Source of the DNA: Paenibacillus silvestris
GTDB taxonomy: Bacteria; Bacillota; Bacilli; Paenibacillales; NBRC-103111
Assembly (NCBI RefSeq): GCF_009882985.1
Contig: NZ_WTUZ01000022.1
Location: forward strand, 843,065-907,064
Reading direction: 5' to 3'
DNA length: 64,000 nt
Shown here: positions 25,477 through 34,107 of the stretch, piece after piece
Numbering within the stretch: the stretch's first letter is position 1
Layout of the letters: each line of letters begins with the position of its first letter
Position numbers and translations under genes: made by a program
The notes under the pieces: generated by a model
Seen by the model: only the letters and a program-made list of their open reading frames with translations
What the model was told of the DNA's origin: nothing
Databases searched by the model: none

Positions 25477-26382
25477 ATGAAGGCCAAGTCAAAAGTGTGG
25501 AAACGGAATATGTTCATCGCTTCATTCATCATTCCGACTTTTTTGTTCTTCTGTGTGTTTACAATCTACCCTGTCATACAGGCCTTGCAGAAGTCATTCT
25601 ACGATTGGTCAGGAATGTCGGAAAACAGTACGTTCATCGGTTTAGACAATTTCAAAGAGATATTTAAAGACCCCATTATTCTTAGAGCCATTGGCAATGA
25701 TTATTTCTTAGTCGTTGGAAAAGTGATTGGCATTATGATTCTGGCAACGTTTTTCGCTGTTGCTTTGACGCGCTTCAGAGTGAAAGGCTCTGGATTTTTC
25801 CGGGCAATCTTTTTTATCCCTAATGTCATCTCGGTCGTTGTTATCGGTGTTCTCTGGAACTTCATCTACAATCCGCAAATTGGATTCCTGAATGCTTTCT
25901 TGTCCCTTTTTACAGGTGAGAAGGTGGATATTACTTGGTTAGGCTTTCCACAGCATACGATTTGGATGTTACTGCCGCCTACAATCTGGGCTGGGATCGG
26001 TTTCTATATGATCTTGATGATTGCTGCAATCGTGAATATTCCTGCTTCCTATTATGAAGCAGCTAATATAGATGGAGCCGGTCAATGGTCGCAATTCCGC
26101 AACATTACGATGCCGCTCATCTGGGAGCAAATTAAAGTTTCGGTTGTTAACATTGTTATTACGACGCTCAATGGTTCCTTCGTCATTGTTCAGCTAATGA
26201 CGAACGGCGGACAGCCTGATAATACAACCCAAGTGATGGGATCTTACCTGTATCGGATGGCTTTTCAACAATATCATTTCGGTTATGGAGCGGCCATCGG
26301 TGTTATGATTCTAATCGTCTCACTGATCACAACCCTTATCCTGCAGCGTATTATGCGCCAAGAAGCAATCGAAATGCATTAA
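25477..26382 (+). CDS. Carbohydrate ABC transporter permease (MalF/UgpA type)
   Basis: 301 residues, six predicted membrane helices. The cytoplasmic EAA loop reads SYYEAANIDGAGQWSQFRNITMPLI, the E-A-A-x3-G-A-x-x-W-x-x-F signature that docks to the ATPase. N-terminal helix FIASFIIPTFLFFCVF and the early YPVIQALQKSFYDWSG loop are typical of CUT1 first permeases. It starts at an ATG with GGACGGTGAGG upstream and is followed 44 bases later by the second permease gene. Confidence 0.92.
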   Translation: MKAKSKVWKRNMFIASFIIPTFLFFCVFTIYPVIQALQKSFYDWSGMSENSTFIGLDNFKEIFKDPIILRAIGNDYFLVVGKVIGIMILATFFAVALTRFRVKGSGFFRAIFFIPNVISVVVIGVLWNFIYNPQIGFLNAFLSLFTGEKVDITWLGFPQHTIWMLLPPTIWAGIGFYMILMIAAIVNIPASYYEAANIDGAGQWSQFRNITMPLIWEQIKVSVVNIVITTLNGSFVIVQLMTNGGQPDNTTQVMGSYLYRMAFQQYHFGYGAAIGVMILIVSLITTLILQRIMRQEAIEMH

Positions 26383-26426
26383 GGTCATCTTAGAAAAGAA
26401 AGATTCCGAAGGAGGGGGAACCATCT

Positions 26427-27266
26427 ATGGAGATCAAAAATCCGTTAGCCAAATCGTTTGTCTGGATCATTCTTCTAATCTGGAGTGTTGCCGTCCTGTA
26501 TCCTTTGTTATGGACGCTGCTTGATGCACTCAAAAATAATGAGCAATTTTTCCTGAATGCCCCTTGGGCGCTGCCCAAAATCCCGCTGTTATGGTCCAAC
26601 TTCTCCTATGTCTGGAGTAAATATAACTTTAGCACTTATTTCCTTAACTCCATTGTTGTTACAGTAGGAAGTACCTTGCTTGGGATGATTCTTGCGGCGA
26701 TGACCGCGTATATCTTAGCTAGGTACGATTTTAAAGGAAATAAAATCATCTTTACGATTTATATCTCCTCAATGATGATTCCTTTCGCATTGGCTTTGAT
26801 TCCACTGTTCTTCTTGCTTAATGATTTGCAATTGATCAATACGTGGCTCGGGTTGATTCTTGTCTATGCGGCGCTTAACCTGCCATTTGGCATCTTCTTG
26901 CTGGTTGGATTTTACAAATCGCTGCCAAAAGAAATTGAAGAAGCCGCTATTATTGATGGAACATCCCATTACGGCACATTCTTCCGAGTCATGCTGCCGC
27001 TGTCGCAGCCAGGACTGATTACGGTTATGATTACGAATATGCTCAATAACTGGAACGAGTATTTCTTAGGGGTTGTTTTGACCAACGAACCAACGAAGTA
27101 CACGCTTCCCATCGGCCTTGCCGTTATGCAAGCGGAAATGCAGTATCGTGTGGAGTGGGGGCCGTTGTTCGCAGGACTACTGATTACAACGCTTCCAACC
27201 CTGATTGTGTATATCATCTTCCAACGCCAAATCGCAAGTGGAATTACGGCTGGAGCGGTGAAATAA
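26427..27266 (+). CDS. Carbohydrate ABC transporter permease (MalG/UgpE type)
   Basis: 279 residues, six membrane helices. The EAA loop is EIEEAAIIDGTSHYGTFFRVMLPL. YPLLWTLLDALKNNEQF near residue 25 is the usual substrate-gate region of the second CUT1 permease. ATG at 26427 after GGAGGGGG. It completes the heterodimeric channel with the preceding gene. No ATP-binding subunit gene is present, so an MsmX-like shared ATPase encoded elsewhere is presumed from the way Bacillales CUT1 systems work. Confidence 0.92.
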   Translation: MEIKNPLAKSFVWIILLIWSVAVLYPLLWTLLDALKNNEQFFLNAPWALPKIPLLWSNFSYVWSKYNFSTYFLNSIVVTVGSTLLGMILAAMTAYILARYDFKGNKIIFTIYISSMMIPFALALIPLFFLLNDLQLINTWLGLILVYAALNLPFGIFLLVGFYKSLPKEIEEAAIIDGTSHYGTFFRVMLPLSQPGLITVMITNMLNNWNEYFLGVVLTNEPTKYTLPIGLAVMQAEMQYRVEWGPLFAGLLITTLPTLIVYIIFQRQIASGITAGAVK

Positions 27267-27288
27267 CAGCAAACTGTTGCATAGAAAA

Positions 27289-27335
27289 AACACCTTATCC
27301 TAGAGGATTTTATCCTTTCGGGAGGGTGTTCTTTC
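27289..27335 (+). terminator. Terminator after ABC permease, ahead of PTS gene
   Basis: AACACC pairs with GGGTGTT over a 29-base loop that holds smaller nested pairings (GGAT/ATCC), followed by CTTTCT. TATAAT at 27339-27344 just after it may be the -10 of the PTS promoter, but no clear -35 is seen. Confidence 0.55.
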
Positions 27336-27404
27336 TACTATAATTGGGATAGGAAAGAGCAAACAAGAAACGGCCAAACTTGTGGGCTTAATAGGTGAGA
27401 CATA

Positions 27405-28853
27405 ATGAGAGCGATGTATCTTTTGCAGAAAATGGGACGTTCCTTAATGATTCCGATTGCGGTGCTGCCGGCGGCATCCATTCTTTTACGTATAGGCAAA
27501 ATGACGTTCAGTGATCCATTTCTTATGCAGGTGGCTCATATTTTTGAGTCAGGCGGAAGCGCGATTTTTGATAATTTGCCATTAATTTTTGCGATCGGTA
27601 TTGCCATCGGATTGACGTCCGGAGATGGTGTCGCTGCCTTGGCGGCTACGGTTGGGTATCTCGTGTTTAATAATGTTTTGCAGCTTTTTCATACAGGGAC
27701 GGACTCGGCTGAGCGCTTGGATATGGGGGTACTAGGAGGGATGCTTGTTGGCGTCCTGTCCGCCTCTCTCTTTAATCGCTTCCAGCATATACAGCTGCCT
27801 AAAGCTTTAGGTTTTTTTGGCGGGAAGCGTTTTGTTCCGCTGCTAACAGCGTTGGTGATGGTTTTTCTAGGGCTGGTGATGGGCTCCATCTGGCCTCCGG
27901 TGCAAAGAGCGATTAGCGTATTCGGATTATGGATTGTTGATAATGGGAATGTCGGCGTGCTCATCTATGGCATTATGAATCGGCTGCTGATTCCTACAGG
28001 CTTGCATCACATCATTAACAATATCGCCTGGTTTCAAATAGGGGATTACAGTACGGCAACGGGTAAAATCGTACATGGCGACATCTCCAGATTTTTCGCA
28101 GGCGATCCAGAAGCGGGTATGTTCATGACCGGGTTTTATCCCGTGATTATGTTCGGACTTCCGGCAGCAGCCTTAGCTTTAATCAAAAGTTCACCAAAGG
28201 TCAATAAACCATTGGTTGTTCCAGTTTTGCTAAGCGCCGGTTTGACGAGCTTTTTAACAGGTGTAACAGAGCCGATTGAGTTTGCGTTTATGTTCGTTGC
28301 TCCTGGCTTATACGTCATCCATGCCTGCTTAACGGGCATTTCCATGCTGCTTATGAACGTGCTTCAAGTAAAAATGGGATTTGGTTTTTCAGCAGGATTT
28401 ATCGATTTTTTACTTAATTGGCACATCTCTACGAACCCATATCTCATTCTCATTGTTGGAATTGGATATTTCATTCTCTATTATGCAACGTTCCGGGTGT
28501 ATCTGCATGTCTTTCCGATGAAAGCTTCTGTTCGTGATGAAACGGCTGAAATAGAAACGGTGGATGCAAGTCCTCCTATTGAGACGAAAGAAGATCGTCC
28601 GAGCCGCATTTTAAGACATATTGGTGGATCTTCAAACATCATTTCGATTGACGCATGCATCACGCGATTACGCTTGCTTGTTAATGAAGAGAAACTTGTG
28701 ATGGATAATGAACTCAAGGATCTCGGTGCAATAGGGGTTATCAGGCTTGGAAAAGGGAATGTTCACGTTGTATTCGGCACGGAATCTGAGCAGATTCGCG
28801 AGAGTATTAAACCGATGCTTCACACACATAAAGACAAATCAGGACAAGCCTAA
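27405..28853 (+). CDS. PTS EIICB, glucose/N-acetylglucosamine type
   Basis: 482 residues. The EIIC membrane domain occupies about residues 1-380 (NLPLIFAIGIAIGLTSGDG, LLIPTGLHHIINNIAWF, GVTEPIEFAFMFVAPGLY: the sugar-binding and substrate-gating motifs of the Glc/GlcNAc family). A linker follows, then the EIIB domain from about 400 with the phosphorylated Cys in SIDACITRLRLLV. There is no EIIA domain, so a separate EIIA is required. ATG at 27405 with TAGGTGAG upstream. Closest in appearance to NagE/NagP-like permeases; substrate choice between glucose, GlcNAc and related sugars is not decided. A PRD antiterminator gene follows. Confidence 0.88.
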   Translation: MRAMYLLQKMGRSLMIPIAVLPAASILLRIGKMTFSDPFLMQVAHIFESGGSAIFDNLPLIFAIGIAIGLTSGDGVAALAATVGYLVFNNVLQLFHTGTDSAERLDMGVLGGMLVGVLSASLFNRFQHIQLPKALGFFGGKRFVPLLTALVMVFLGLVMGSIWPPVQRAISVFGLWIVDNGNVGVLIYGIMNRLLIPTGLHHIINNIAWFQIGDYSTATGKIVHGDISRFFAGDPEAGMFMTGFYPVIMFGLPAAALALIKSSPKVNKPLVVPVLLSAGLTSFLTGVTEPIEFAFMFVAPGLYVIHACLTGISMLLMNVLQVKMGFGFSAGFIDFLLNWHISTNPYLILIVGIGYFILYYATFRVYLHVFPMKASVRDETAEIETVDASPPIETKEDRPSRILRHIGGSSNIISIDACITRLRLLVNEEKLVMDNELKDLGAIGVIRLGKGNVHVVFGTESEQIRESIKPMLHTHKDKSGQA

Positions 28854-28938
28854 ATATCCCCCACAAAGTGACGTATGCCTTCGAAGTCTATGCCATTTAC
28901 TTTGCGGGGATCCCGAAATAAAGATTAGGAGGCGTCTT

Positions 28939-29772
28939 ATGATTGAACGGACGATCATTCATGTACTCTCACACAATGTGGTGATGGCGCATTTGACATC
29001 AGGGAAAAATTCGATAGCTTTTGGTAAGGGGATCGGCTTTAAAAAGACGCCAGGCATGCCAATTGATGAAACGGAAATTACGCAAGAATTTCTGCTGCAT
29101 ACATCAGAAGTGCTTAAGAACTATGAACAAATTCTCAATGCGGTAGATGTGAAAATTATTGGGATCACCGAAGAGGTGATCGCCTATGCGCAGAGCATGC
29201 TGGAAGGCGATTTCTCGGAGACGATTCATGCTTCATTAGTAGACCATATCAATTTTGCGGTTGAGCGGCAGAAACGAGGCATTTTCATCACAAATCCCTT
29301 TGCCTATGAAATTGGTTATATGTACCCGGAGGAGTATAAAGTAGCCAAGAAGTCAGTCGAATTCCTCAACGATCATCTTGATGTCAAATTACCAGAGGAT
29401 GAGGTTGCCTTTTTGACGATGCACTTTAATAGTGCACGCAAAAAGGAGCAGGCCTCGGATTCCTTGGCGGTAGTCAGAATCGTATCGAAAACAATCGAAT
29501 CGGCCAAAGAGTTAGGTTTTAATTTCGACGATTCCTTCTCTACATTGCGGTTCATCAGCCATTTGAAGGGTGTCATTGAACGGGTCAAGCAAAAAAAGAC
29601 GCTTCAAAATATGCTGTTGGATAAAATCAAAGAAGAATACGGGGACACCTATGTGAAAGCAAAAGTGCTCTCACTTATGCTCAGCGATGCGCTTCAATTG
29701 GAAGTGCCGGATGACGAGACTGGTTATCTTACGATGCACTTGGAACGACTACTTATGCGCTCAGAAGTATAG
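28939..29772 (+). CDS. BglG/LicT/GlcT-family transcriptional antiterminator
   Basis: 277 residues: an N-terminal CAT RNA-binding domain (residues 1-60: VLSHNVVMAH, IAFGKGIGFKKTPG) and two PRD regulatory domains (about 70-170 and 175-277) with the phosphorylatable histidines in LVDHINFAVERQ, FLTMHFNSARK, ISHLKGVI and YLTMHLERL. Such proteins bind a RAT hairpin and prevent termination when the matching PTS permease is active. ATG at 28939 with AGGAGG upstream; the longer frame reaching 28747 runs back through the PTS gene and is rejected. A clear RAT sequence was not found in the PTS or ABC leaders. Confidence 0.9.
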   Translation: MIERTIIHVLSHNVVMAHLTSGKNSIAFGKGIGFKKTPGMPIDETEITQEFLLHTSEVLKNYEQILNAVDVKIIGITEEVIAYAQSMLEGDFSETIHASLVDHINFAVERQKRGIFITNPFAYEIGYMYPEEYKVAKKSVEFLNDHLDVKLPEDEVAFLTMHFNSARKKEQASDSLAVVRIVSKTIESAKELGFNFDDSFSTLRFISHLKGVIERVKQKKTLQNMLLDKIKEEYGDTYVKAKVLSLMLSDALQLEVPDDETGYLTMHLERLLMRSEV

Positions 29773-29794
29773 CGTTTGGCTAGTGAAATCTATT

Positions 29795-29827
29795 TCCTTG
29801 CAACCTTCGTGGAGCAGGGATTTTTTG
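29795..29827 (+). terminator. Terminator after antiterminator gene
   Basis: TCCTTGC pairs with GCAGGGA (one G-U) around 12 bases and runs into TTTTTT. Confidence 0.65.
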
Positions 29828-29925
29828 TTTGAAAAAATGACTTTAAGCCTTACTTCGGATTGCATAATTGGGCATTGTCAGCTAAACTGACTGTTAGAGT
29901 CATTAGAGAACGGAGTGCATAGGAC

Positions 29926-31023
29926 ATGCTGTATAAGAAGTTAGCAAAACCGATTTTGTTTCGAATGGACCCTGAGAAGGCGCATCATCTGACCATTGAC
30001 GGTCTAAGTGCGGTAACTCGTTTCCCAGGCGGAGCGCAATTACTTAAATCGATGTACGGAGTGCAGAACTCGCCTCTCATGAACCAGCGAATATGGGGAC
30101 TTGAGTTCGCCAACCCGGTTGGCTTAGCCGCAGGATTAGACAAGAATGCAAAAGCGGTGAAAGGTTTCTCTCAGTTAGGGTTTGGATTCATGGAGGTTGG
30201 TACGATCACTCCCAAGCCGCAATCAGGCAATGAGCTGCCGCGGTTATTTCGTTTACCTGAAGACAGAGCGCTTATCAATCGGATGGGCTTCAATAATGTA
30301 GGGACGGACGAGATGGCGCACAACCTGCAAAAGACAGGCAAGCGTGAGATCCCTGTAGCGATCAACATAGGCAAAAACAAAACGACTCCAAATGAGCAGG
30401 CCGAAGAGGATTATCGGGCTTGTATCCGGGAGTTATATACATATGGCGACTTCTTTGTCGTCAATATTAGCTCACCAAATACGCCGGATTTGCGTAATTT
30501 ACAACATGGGAATGATTTGAAGCGATTGCTTGATGCGGTTACGGCCGAGATGCAGCTTCAACAGCAAAAGAATGGCCATGCAGGTAAGCCAGTTCTTGTA
30601 AAAATAGCGCCGGATCTCACGGATGATGAGTTGGAATTAACCGTGCACGCGATTAAGGACAGCGGTGTATCTGGCATCATCGCGACGAACACAACGCTGA
30701 GCAGAGCAGGACTCGTCCATGCGAATCGTTCGCAAGCAGGCGGGCTCAGTGGAAGTCCGCTCACAGCGCGATCCACTGACGTCATTCGACGCGTCTATCA
30801 ATTGACCGAAGGCAAGCTTCCGATCATTGGGGCAGGCGGGATATTTACGGCTAAGGACGCTTATGACAAGATTCGTGCTGGCGCCAGCTTAGTTGAAGTT
30901 TATACAGGATTAATCTATGAAGGTCCAGGCATTCTTACGAGTATTAATCAAGGACTTCAAGATTTACTTAAAAAAGATGGATATACTCATATTTCCCAGG
31001 CAATCGGTGCAGATCACAACTGA
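29926..31023 (+). CDS. pyrD: Dihydroorotate dehydrogenase, class 2 (quinone-dependent)
   Basis: 365-residue membrane-associated flavoenzyme that oxidises dihydroorotate to orotate in pyrimidine synthesis. An N-terminal amphipathic extension (LYKKLAKPILFRMDPEKAHHL) marks class 2. FMN-barrel motifs are NPVGLAAGLDKNA, NRMGFNNVG, VVNISSPNTPDLRNLQ (the catalytic base is the first Ser, as in class 2, where class 1 has Cys) and GAGGIFTAKDAY. ATG at 29926 with ACGGAG upstream. It stands outside any pyr operon, unlike the class 1B pyrD/pyrK pair of B. subtilis, and leads a run of tightly spaced genes. Confidence 0.95.
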   Translation: MLYKKLAKPILFRMDPEKAHHLTIDGLSAVTRFPGGAQLLKSMYGVQNSPLMNQRIWGLEFANPVGLAAGLDKNAKAVKGFSQLGFGFMEVGTITPKPQSGNELPRLFRLPEDRALINRMGFNNVGTDEMAHNLQKTGKREIPVAINIGKNKTTPNEQAEEDYRACIRELYTYGDFFVVNISSPNTPDLRNLQHGNDLKRLLDAVTAEMQLQQQKNGHAGKPVLVKIAPDLTDDELELTVHAIKDSGVSGIIATNTTLSRAGLVHANRSQAGGLSGSPLTARSTDVIRRVYQLTEGKLPIIGAGGIFTAKDAYDKIRAGASLVEVYTGLIYEGPGILTSINQGLQDLLKKDGYTHISQAIGADHN

Positions 31024-31049
31024 CTTCATTCGGAATGGAGGAAAAATCA

Positions 31050-31847
31050 ATGGATGGACGAGACTGGAAGAAATTTCTCCTGCCTTACGAACAAGCGGTA
31101 GAAGAGTTGAAAGTAAAATTTAAAACGCTGCGCGGCGAACTCAAAAGCAGGGAAGAATATGCCCCCATTGAATTCGTAACAGGCCGCGTTAAGAAAATAT
31201 CAAGCATGTTGGAAAAAGCGAATCGATTGAACGTACCGATGGATCAATTAGAATCGGGCATTGAGGATATTGCTGGTATCCGGATAATGTGTCAGTTCGT
31301 TGAGGACATCGAGCGTCTGGCGGAACTCATTCGAAGTAGGCAGGATATGACGATTGTCTATGAGAAGGATTATATTACCAATAAGAAGCCAAGCGGATAT
31401 CGAAGCTTTCATATCATTATTGAATATCCGGTACAAACGGCTTTAGGCATGAAGCGAATATTGGCCGAGGTGCAAATTCGAACACTTGCCATGAACTTCT
31501 GGGCTACGATTGAACATTCCTTGAATTATAAATATAAAGAGCAATTACCAGCTGATGTTAGGGCTCGTCTAAGCAAGGCGGCAGAGGCTGCCTATCTGTT
31601 AGATCAGGAAATGTCCAGCATTCGTGGGGAAATCGTCGAATCGCAGAAAATGTTTGAGGATAACTCGAATTTAGTTAATAAAGTACTCAGCAACATTCAG
31701 GAGCTTTATTTCTATCATAGATTTCGGGAAGCAGCGCAATTTCAGCTAAGATTCAACGAGATTTGGGAAACGGAAGACGGTTTAAGCGACTTATCTTCCG
31801 ATCTTGAGATCGCAATCGCCCGAGCGAAAAAAGGAGATCAGAACTGA
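31050..31847 (+). CDS. Small alarmone synthetase, RelQ/YjbM-like (p)ppGpp synthase
   Basis: 265 residues with the RelA/SpoT synthetase fold and no HD hydrolase domain. Motifs: IEDIAGIRIMCQF, YITNKKPSGYRSFHI (the G-Y-R-S pyrophosphate-transfer motif) and AEVQIRTLAMNFWATIEHSLNYKY. C-terminal helices fit the tetramer-forming region of SasB/RelQ, although the protein is about 50 residues longer than the B. subtilis one. ATG at 31050 preceded by GGAGG; five codons upstream in frame overlap that site. It follows pyrD by 26 bases and precedes the DUF309 gene by 3 bases, so an operon is likely. Confidence 0.9.
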   Translation: MDGRDWKKFLLPYEQAVEELKVKFKTLRGELKSREEYAPIEFVTGRVKKISSMLEKANRLNVPMDQLESGIEDIAGIRIMCQFVEDIERLAELIRSRQDMTIVYEKDYITNKKPSGYRSFHIIIEYPVQTALGMKRILAEVQIRTLAMNFWATIEHSLNYKYKEQLPADVRARLSKAAEAAYLLDQEMSSIRGEIVESQKMFEDNSNLVNKVLSNIQELYFYHRFREAAQFQLRFNEIWETEDGLSDLSSDLEIAIARAKKGDQN

Positions 31848-31850
31848 TCT
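31835..31850 (+). promoter_or_regulatory. Hairpin between ribosome binding site and start codon of DUF309 gene
   Basis: AGATCA-GAAC-TGATCT is a perfect 6-bp inverted repeat lying exactly between GGAG (31833-31836, sharing its last two bases) and the ATG at 31851. The linear spacing of about 14 bases is too long for good initiation; folding would bring the two together or mask the site. Confidence 0.4.
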
Positions 31851-32279
31851 ATGGCTGCTTACGATCGATTATATGTTGCTTACTTATATTATTTTAATGA
31901 GCTGCGCGATTATTTTGAATGTCATGAAGTGATGGAGGAGCTCTGGCTGGAAGAAGGCCGGAGCCCTCTATATCAAGGTCTACTGCAGATTGCAGTGGGC
32001 CTTTATCATCATGCGAATGGAAACGTAAGCGGTTCCATCAAGCTTTTTAGCGCAGGATTAGATAAGTTAGCGCCATACCCGGTGGATTCCCTTGGCATCG
32101 ATTTAGGAAGATTGATTAACGAGAGCACGACCTATGTGACGAAACTGCACCGGATTAAAGAAGAACCATTCGCTCCGTACGACCTAACCATTCATCTCAT
32201 AGACCCGGAACTAAGTGATCTTCTGGATGACATGAAGCTGCATCCACCCCAGCATGAGGAGGAGGAAGGCCATGATTGA
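31851..32279 (+). CDS. DUF309 protein
   Basis: 142-residue helical protein of the DUF309 family, recognised by YFNELRDYFECHEVMEELW (the F-E-x-H-E-V-x-E-x-x-W motif) and by GLLQIAVGLYHHANGN. The conserved acidic/His residues suggest a metal or small-molecule site, but no function is established. It begins 3 bases after the alarmone synthetase gene and its last codons overlap the start of the ABC ATPase gene (ATGATTGA), so translation is coupled downstream. Confidence 0.87.
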   Translation: MAAYDRLYVAYLYYFNELRDYFECHEVMEELWLEEGRSPLYQGLLQIAVGLYHHANGNVSGSIKLFSAGLDKLAPYPVDSLGIDLGRLINESTTYVTKLHRIKEEPFAPYDLTIHLIDPELSDLLDDMKLHPPQHEEEEGHD

Positions 32280-33276
32280 GGTTCGCAAGCTGAGCAAATG
32301 GTATCAAGTTCACGAGCGTGAGCCAGGTTTCATTGCATCATTCAAAAGCTTGTTCCACCGTAAATTCCGCACGGTTAAAGCCGTAGATGATGTGTCCTTT
32401 TTCATCCCCGAAGGAGAAATCGTTGCCTTTCTTGGCCCGAATGGGGCTGGCAAAACAACAACGATGAAAGTCCTCACTGGACTGCTGCATCCTTCAGATG
32501 GTGAAGTGAATGTAGGCGGTTTCGTTCCATTTCAGCATAAAAAAGAATTCAAGAAGCAGATTTCTCTGGTCATGGGGCAGAAAAGCCAATTAATCTGGGA
32601 TCTTCCCGCTGCAGAAACATTTCTCGTCAATAAAGTGATCTACGAAATACCTGATCAGGATTACGAGGAGACATTGGGTGACTTGGTACAGCTCCTGCAG
32701 CTGGAGGAAGTCATCCGCAAGCCAGTCAGGCAGCTCTCACTTGGAGAGCGAATGAAATGTGAGCTAGCTGCTGCGCTTCTGCATCGGCCAAGAATCGTGT
32801 TCCTCGATGAGCCGACGATTGGGCTTGATGTGAATATGCAGGAAGTCATGCGCCGGTTCATCCAGGATTACAGCCGCAAATATAAAGCAACCATTCTGCT
32901 CACTAGTCATTACATGGCTGATGTTACAGCATTATGTGAGCGTGTGCTTGTCATCGGCAAAGGGCGTCTGCTTTATGATGGGGCGATTAATCAGCTGATA
33001 GACAAGTACGCGCCTAACAAGCGTATTCGTCTTCAATTGGCCAAGCGTGCGCACGAGCGCGAGCTGGAGGATGTTATCCATGGAATGGGAACCATAGTCC
33101 ACTATGCGTTTCCAGATCTCGATGTGGATGTACCCAGAGAGCAAGTTTCTGAGCTTTCGGCAAGGCTTCTATCCAAGCTGAATGTGCTGGATTTGACGAT
33201 CGAAGATCCATCCATGGAATCGGTGATTGCCCAAGCTTTTGAGGCGAGGACCGAAGGGGGAAGCGCGGGAGCATGA
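32272..33276 (+). CDS. ABC-2 type exporter ATP-binding protein
   Basis: 334 residues with Walker A LGPNGAGKTTTMK, signature LSLGERMKCELAAALLH, Walker B IVFLDEPTIGLD and the switch His in LLTSHYMAD. The inserted N-terminal segment (VHEREPGFIASFKSLFHRKFRT) and the C-terminal extension are typical of the COG4586 group of uncharacterised ABC-2 ATPases. It is followed by two matching permeases. Start at 32272 after GGAGGAAGG; the frame upstream is non-coding extension into DUF309. Stop overlaps the next start by four bases (ATGA). Substrate unknown. Confidence 0.9.
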   Translation: MIEVRKLSKWYQVHEREPGFIASFKSLFHRKFRTVKAVDDVSFFIPEGEIVAFLGPNGAGKTTTMKVLTGLLHPSDGEVNVGGFVPFQHKKEFKKQISLVMGQKSQLIWDLPAAETFLVNKVIYEIPDQDYEETLGDLVQLLQLEEVIRKPVRQLSLGERMKCELAAALLHRPRIVFLDEPTIGLDVNMQEVMRRFIQDYSRKYKATILLTSHYMADVTALCERVLVIGKGRLLYDGAINQLIDKYAPNKRIRLQLAKRAHERELEDVIHGMGTIVHYAFPDLDVDVPREQVSELSARLLSKLNVLDLTIEDPSMESVIAQAFEARTEGGSAGA

Positions 33277-34088
33277 GGGGATTAGCTTTATTTTGGCAAA
33301 AATATCGCGTCTTGCTTCGGGTGGAGTGGGCGGTTATGTTTGCATACCGCAGTGAGTCGCTGATCTGGATGGTTGGCGCTTTTATACAACCACTTGTCTC
33401 TATGGCCGTGTGGCTGTCTATTTCCAACAATCAAGCTATTGGCGGATATGATGCTCATGATTATATGGTGTATTTTCTTGGTGTTCTGCTGGTTGATCGT
33501 TTAACGAGTACCTGGGATGTATGGGAGCTAGACGCAAGTATTCAGGATGGATCGTTGTCTTCCAAGCTAGTTCGTCCTTTACACCCGGTTCATTGGAGCA
33601 TCTCCCAAAACCTTGTGTACAAACTTTTTTTTGCGTTGCTCTTAATTCCTGCTTGGGCGATTGCCGCAGCATTGTTCCCTATGTTAAGGCTGACTATTTC
33701 CTTGGAAATAATTTTTCTTTTTTTATGCGCTATCGCGGTCTCTTCAGCCATCCGTTTTCTGATCGGTTTTGAATTTGGCTTGCTGGCCTTCTGGACGAAT
33801 CGAGCTACGGCGATTTACAGCCTTTACGAGGGGTTCCATCTCTTTCTTGCTGGTCGAATAGCGCCCCTAAGCATGTTTCCTTCTTGGGTTGAAGACGTGG
33901 CTGCTTGGTTGCCTTTTTATGGTACAGTTGGTTTTCCTGTAGAGCTCCTAGTTGGTAAAATCGATCCAGGTTCGCCCGCAATCCTTCGGAATTTCGCGAT
34001 TCAACTTGCTTGGCTCATCATTCTATTCGTAACATTCCGATTGCTGTGGAGAAAAGGTATTAAGAAATATGGCGCTGTTGGCGGATGA
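33273..34088 (+). CDS. ABC-2 type exporter permease (COG4587-like)
   Basis: 271 residues, six predicted membrane helices, with the N-terminal YRSESLIWMVGAFIQPLVSMAVW and central GSLSSKLVRPLHPVHWSISQ that characterise this ABC-2 subfamily (the conserved G-x-L-x-x-x-L-x-x-P between TM2 and TM3). It is translationally coupled to the ATPase gene by ATGA overlap and followed by a second permease gene; the two permeases would form a heterodimer. Confidence 0.87.
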   Translation: MRGLALFWQKYRVLLRVEWAVMFAYRSESLIWMVGAFIQPLVSMAVWLSISNNQAIGGYDAHDYMVYFLGVLLVDRLTSTWDVWELDASIQDGSLSSKLVRPLHPVHWSISQNLVYKLFFALLLIPAWAIAAALFPMLRLTISLEIIFLFLCAIAVSSAIRFLIGFEFGLLAFWTNRATAIYSLYEGFHLFLAGRIAPLSMFPSWVEDVAAWLPFYGTVGFPVELLVGKIDPGSPAILRNFAIQLAWLIILFVTFRLLWRKGIKKYGAVGG

Positions 34089-34107
34089 GAATGGAGGGGA
34101 GCCTTCG

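Noticed and set aside
27267..27404. RAT antiterminator site ahead of the PTS gene
   Set aside because: Nested small hairpins exist, but nothing matches the AGGATTGT...GGCAAAACC-type RAT consensus closely enough to call.
28747..28938. 64-codon N-terminal extension of the antiterminator
   Set aside because: It overlaps the end of the PTS gene in another frame, and the RNA-binding domain starts at the ATG at 28939, which has AGGAGG upstream.
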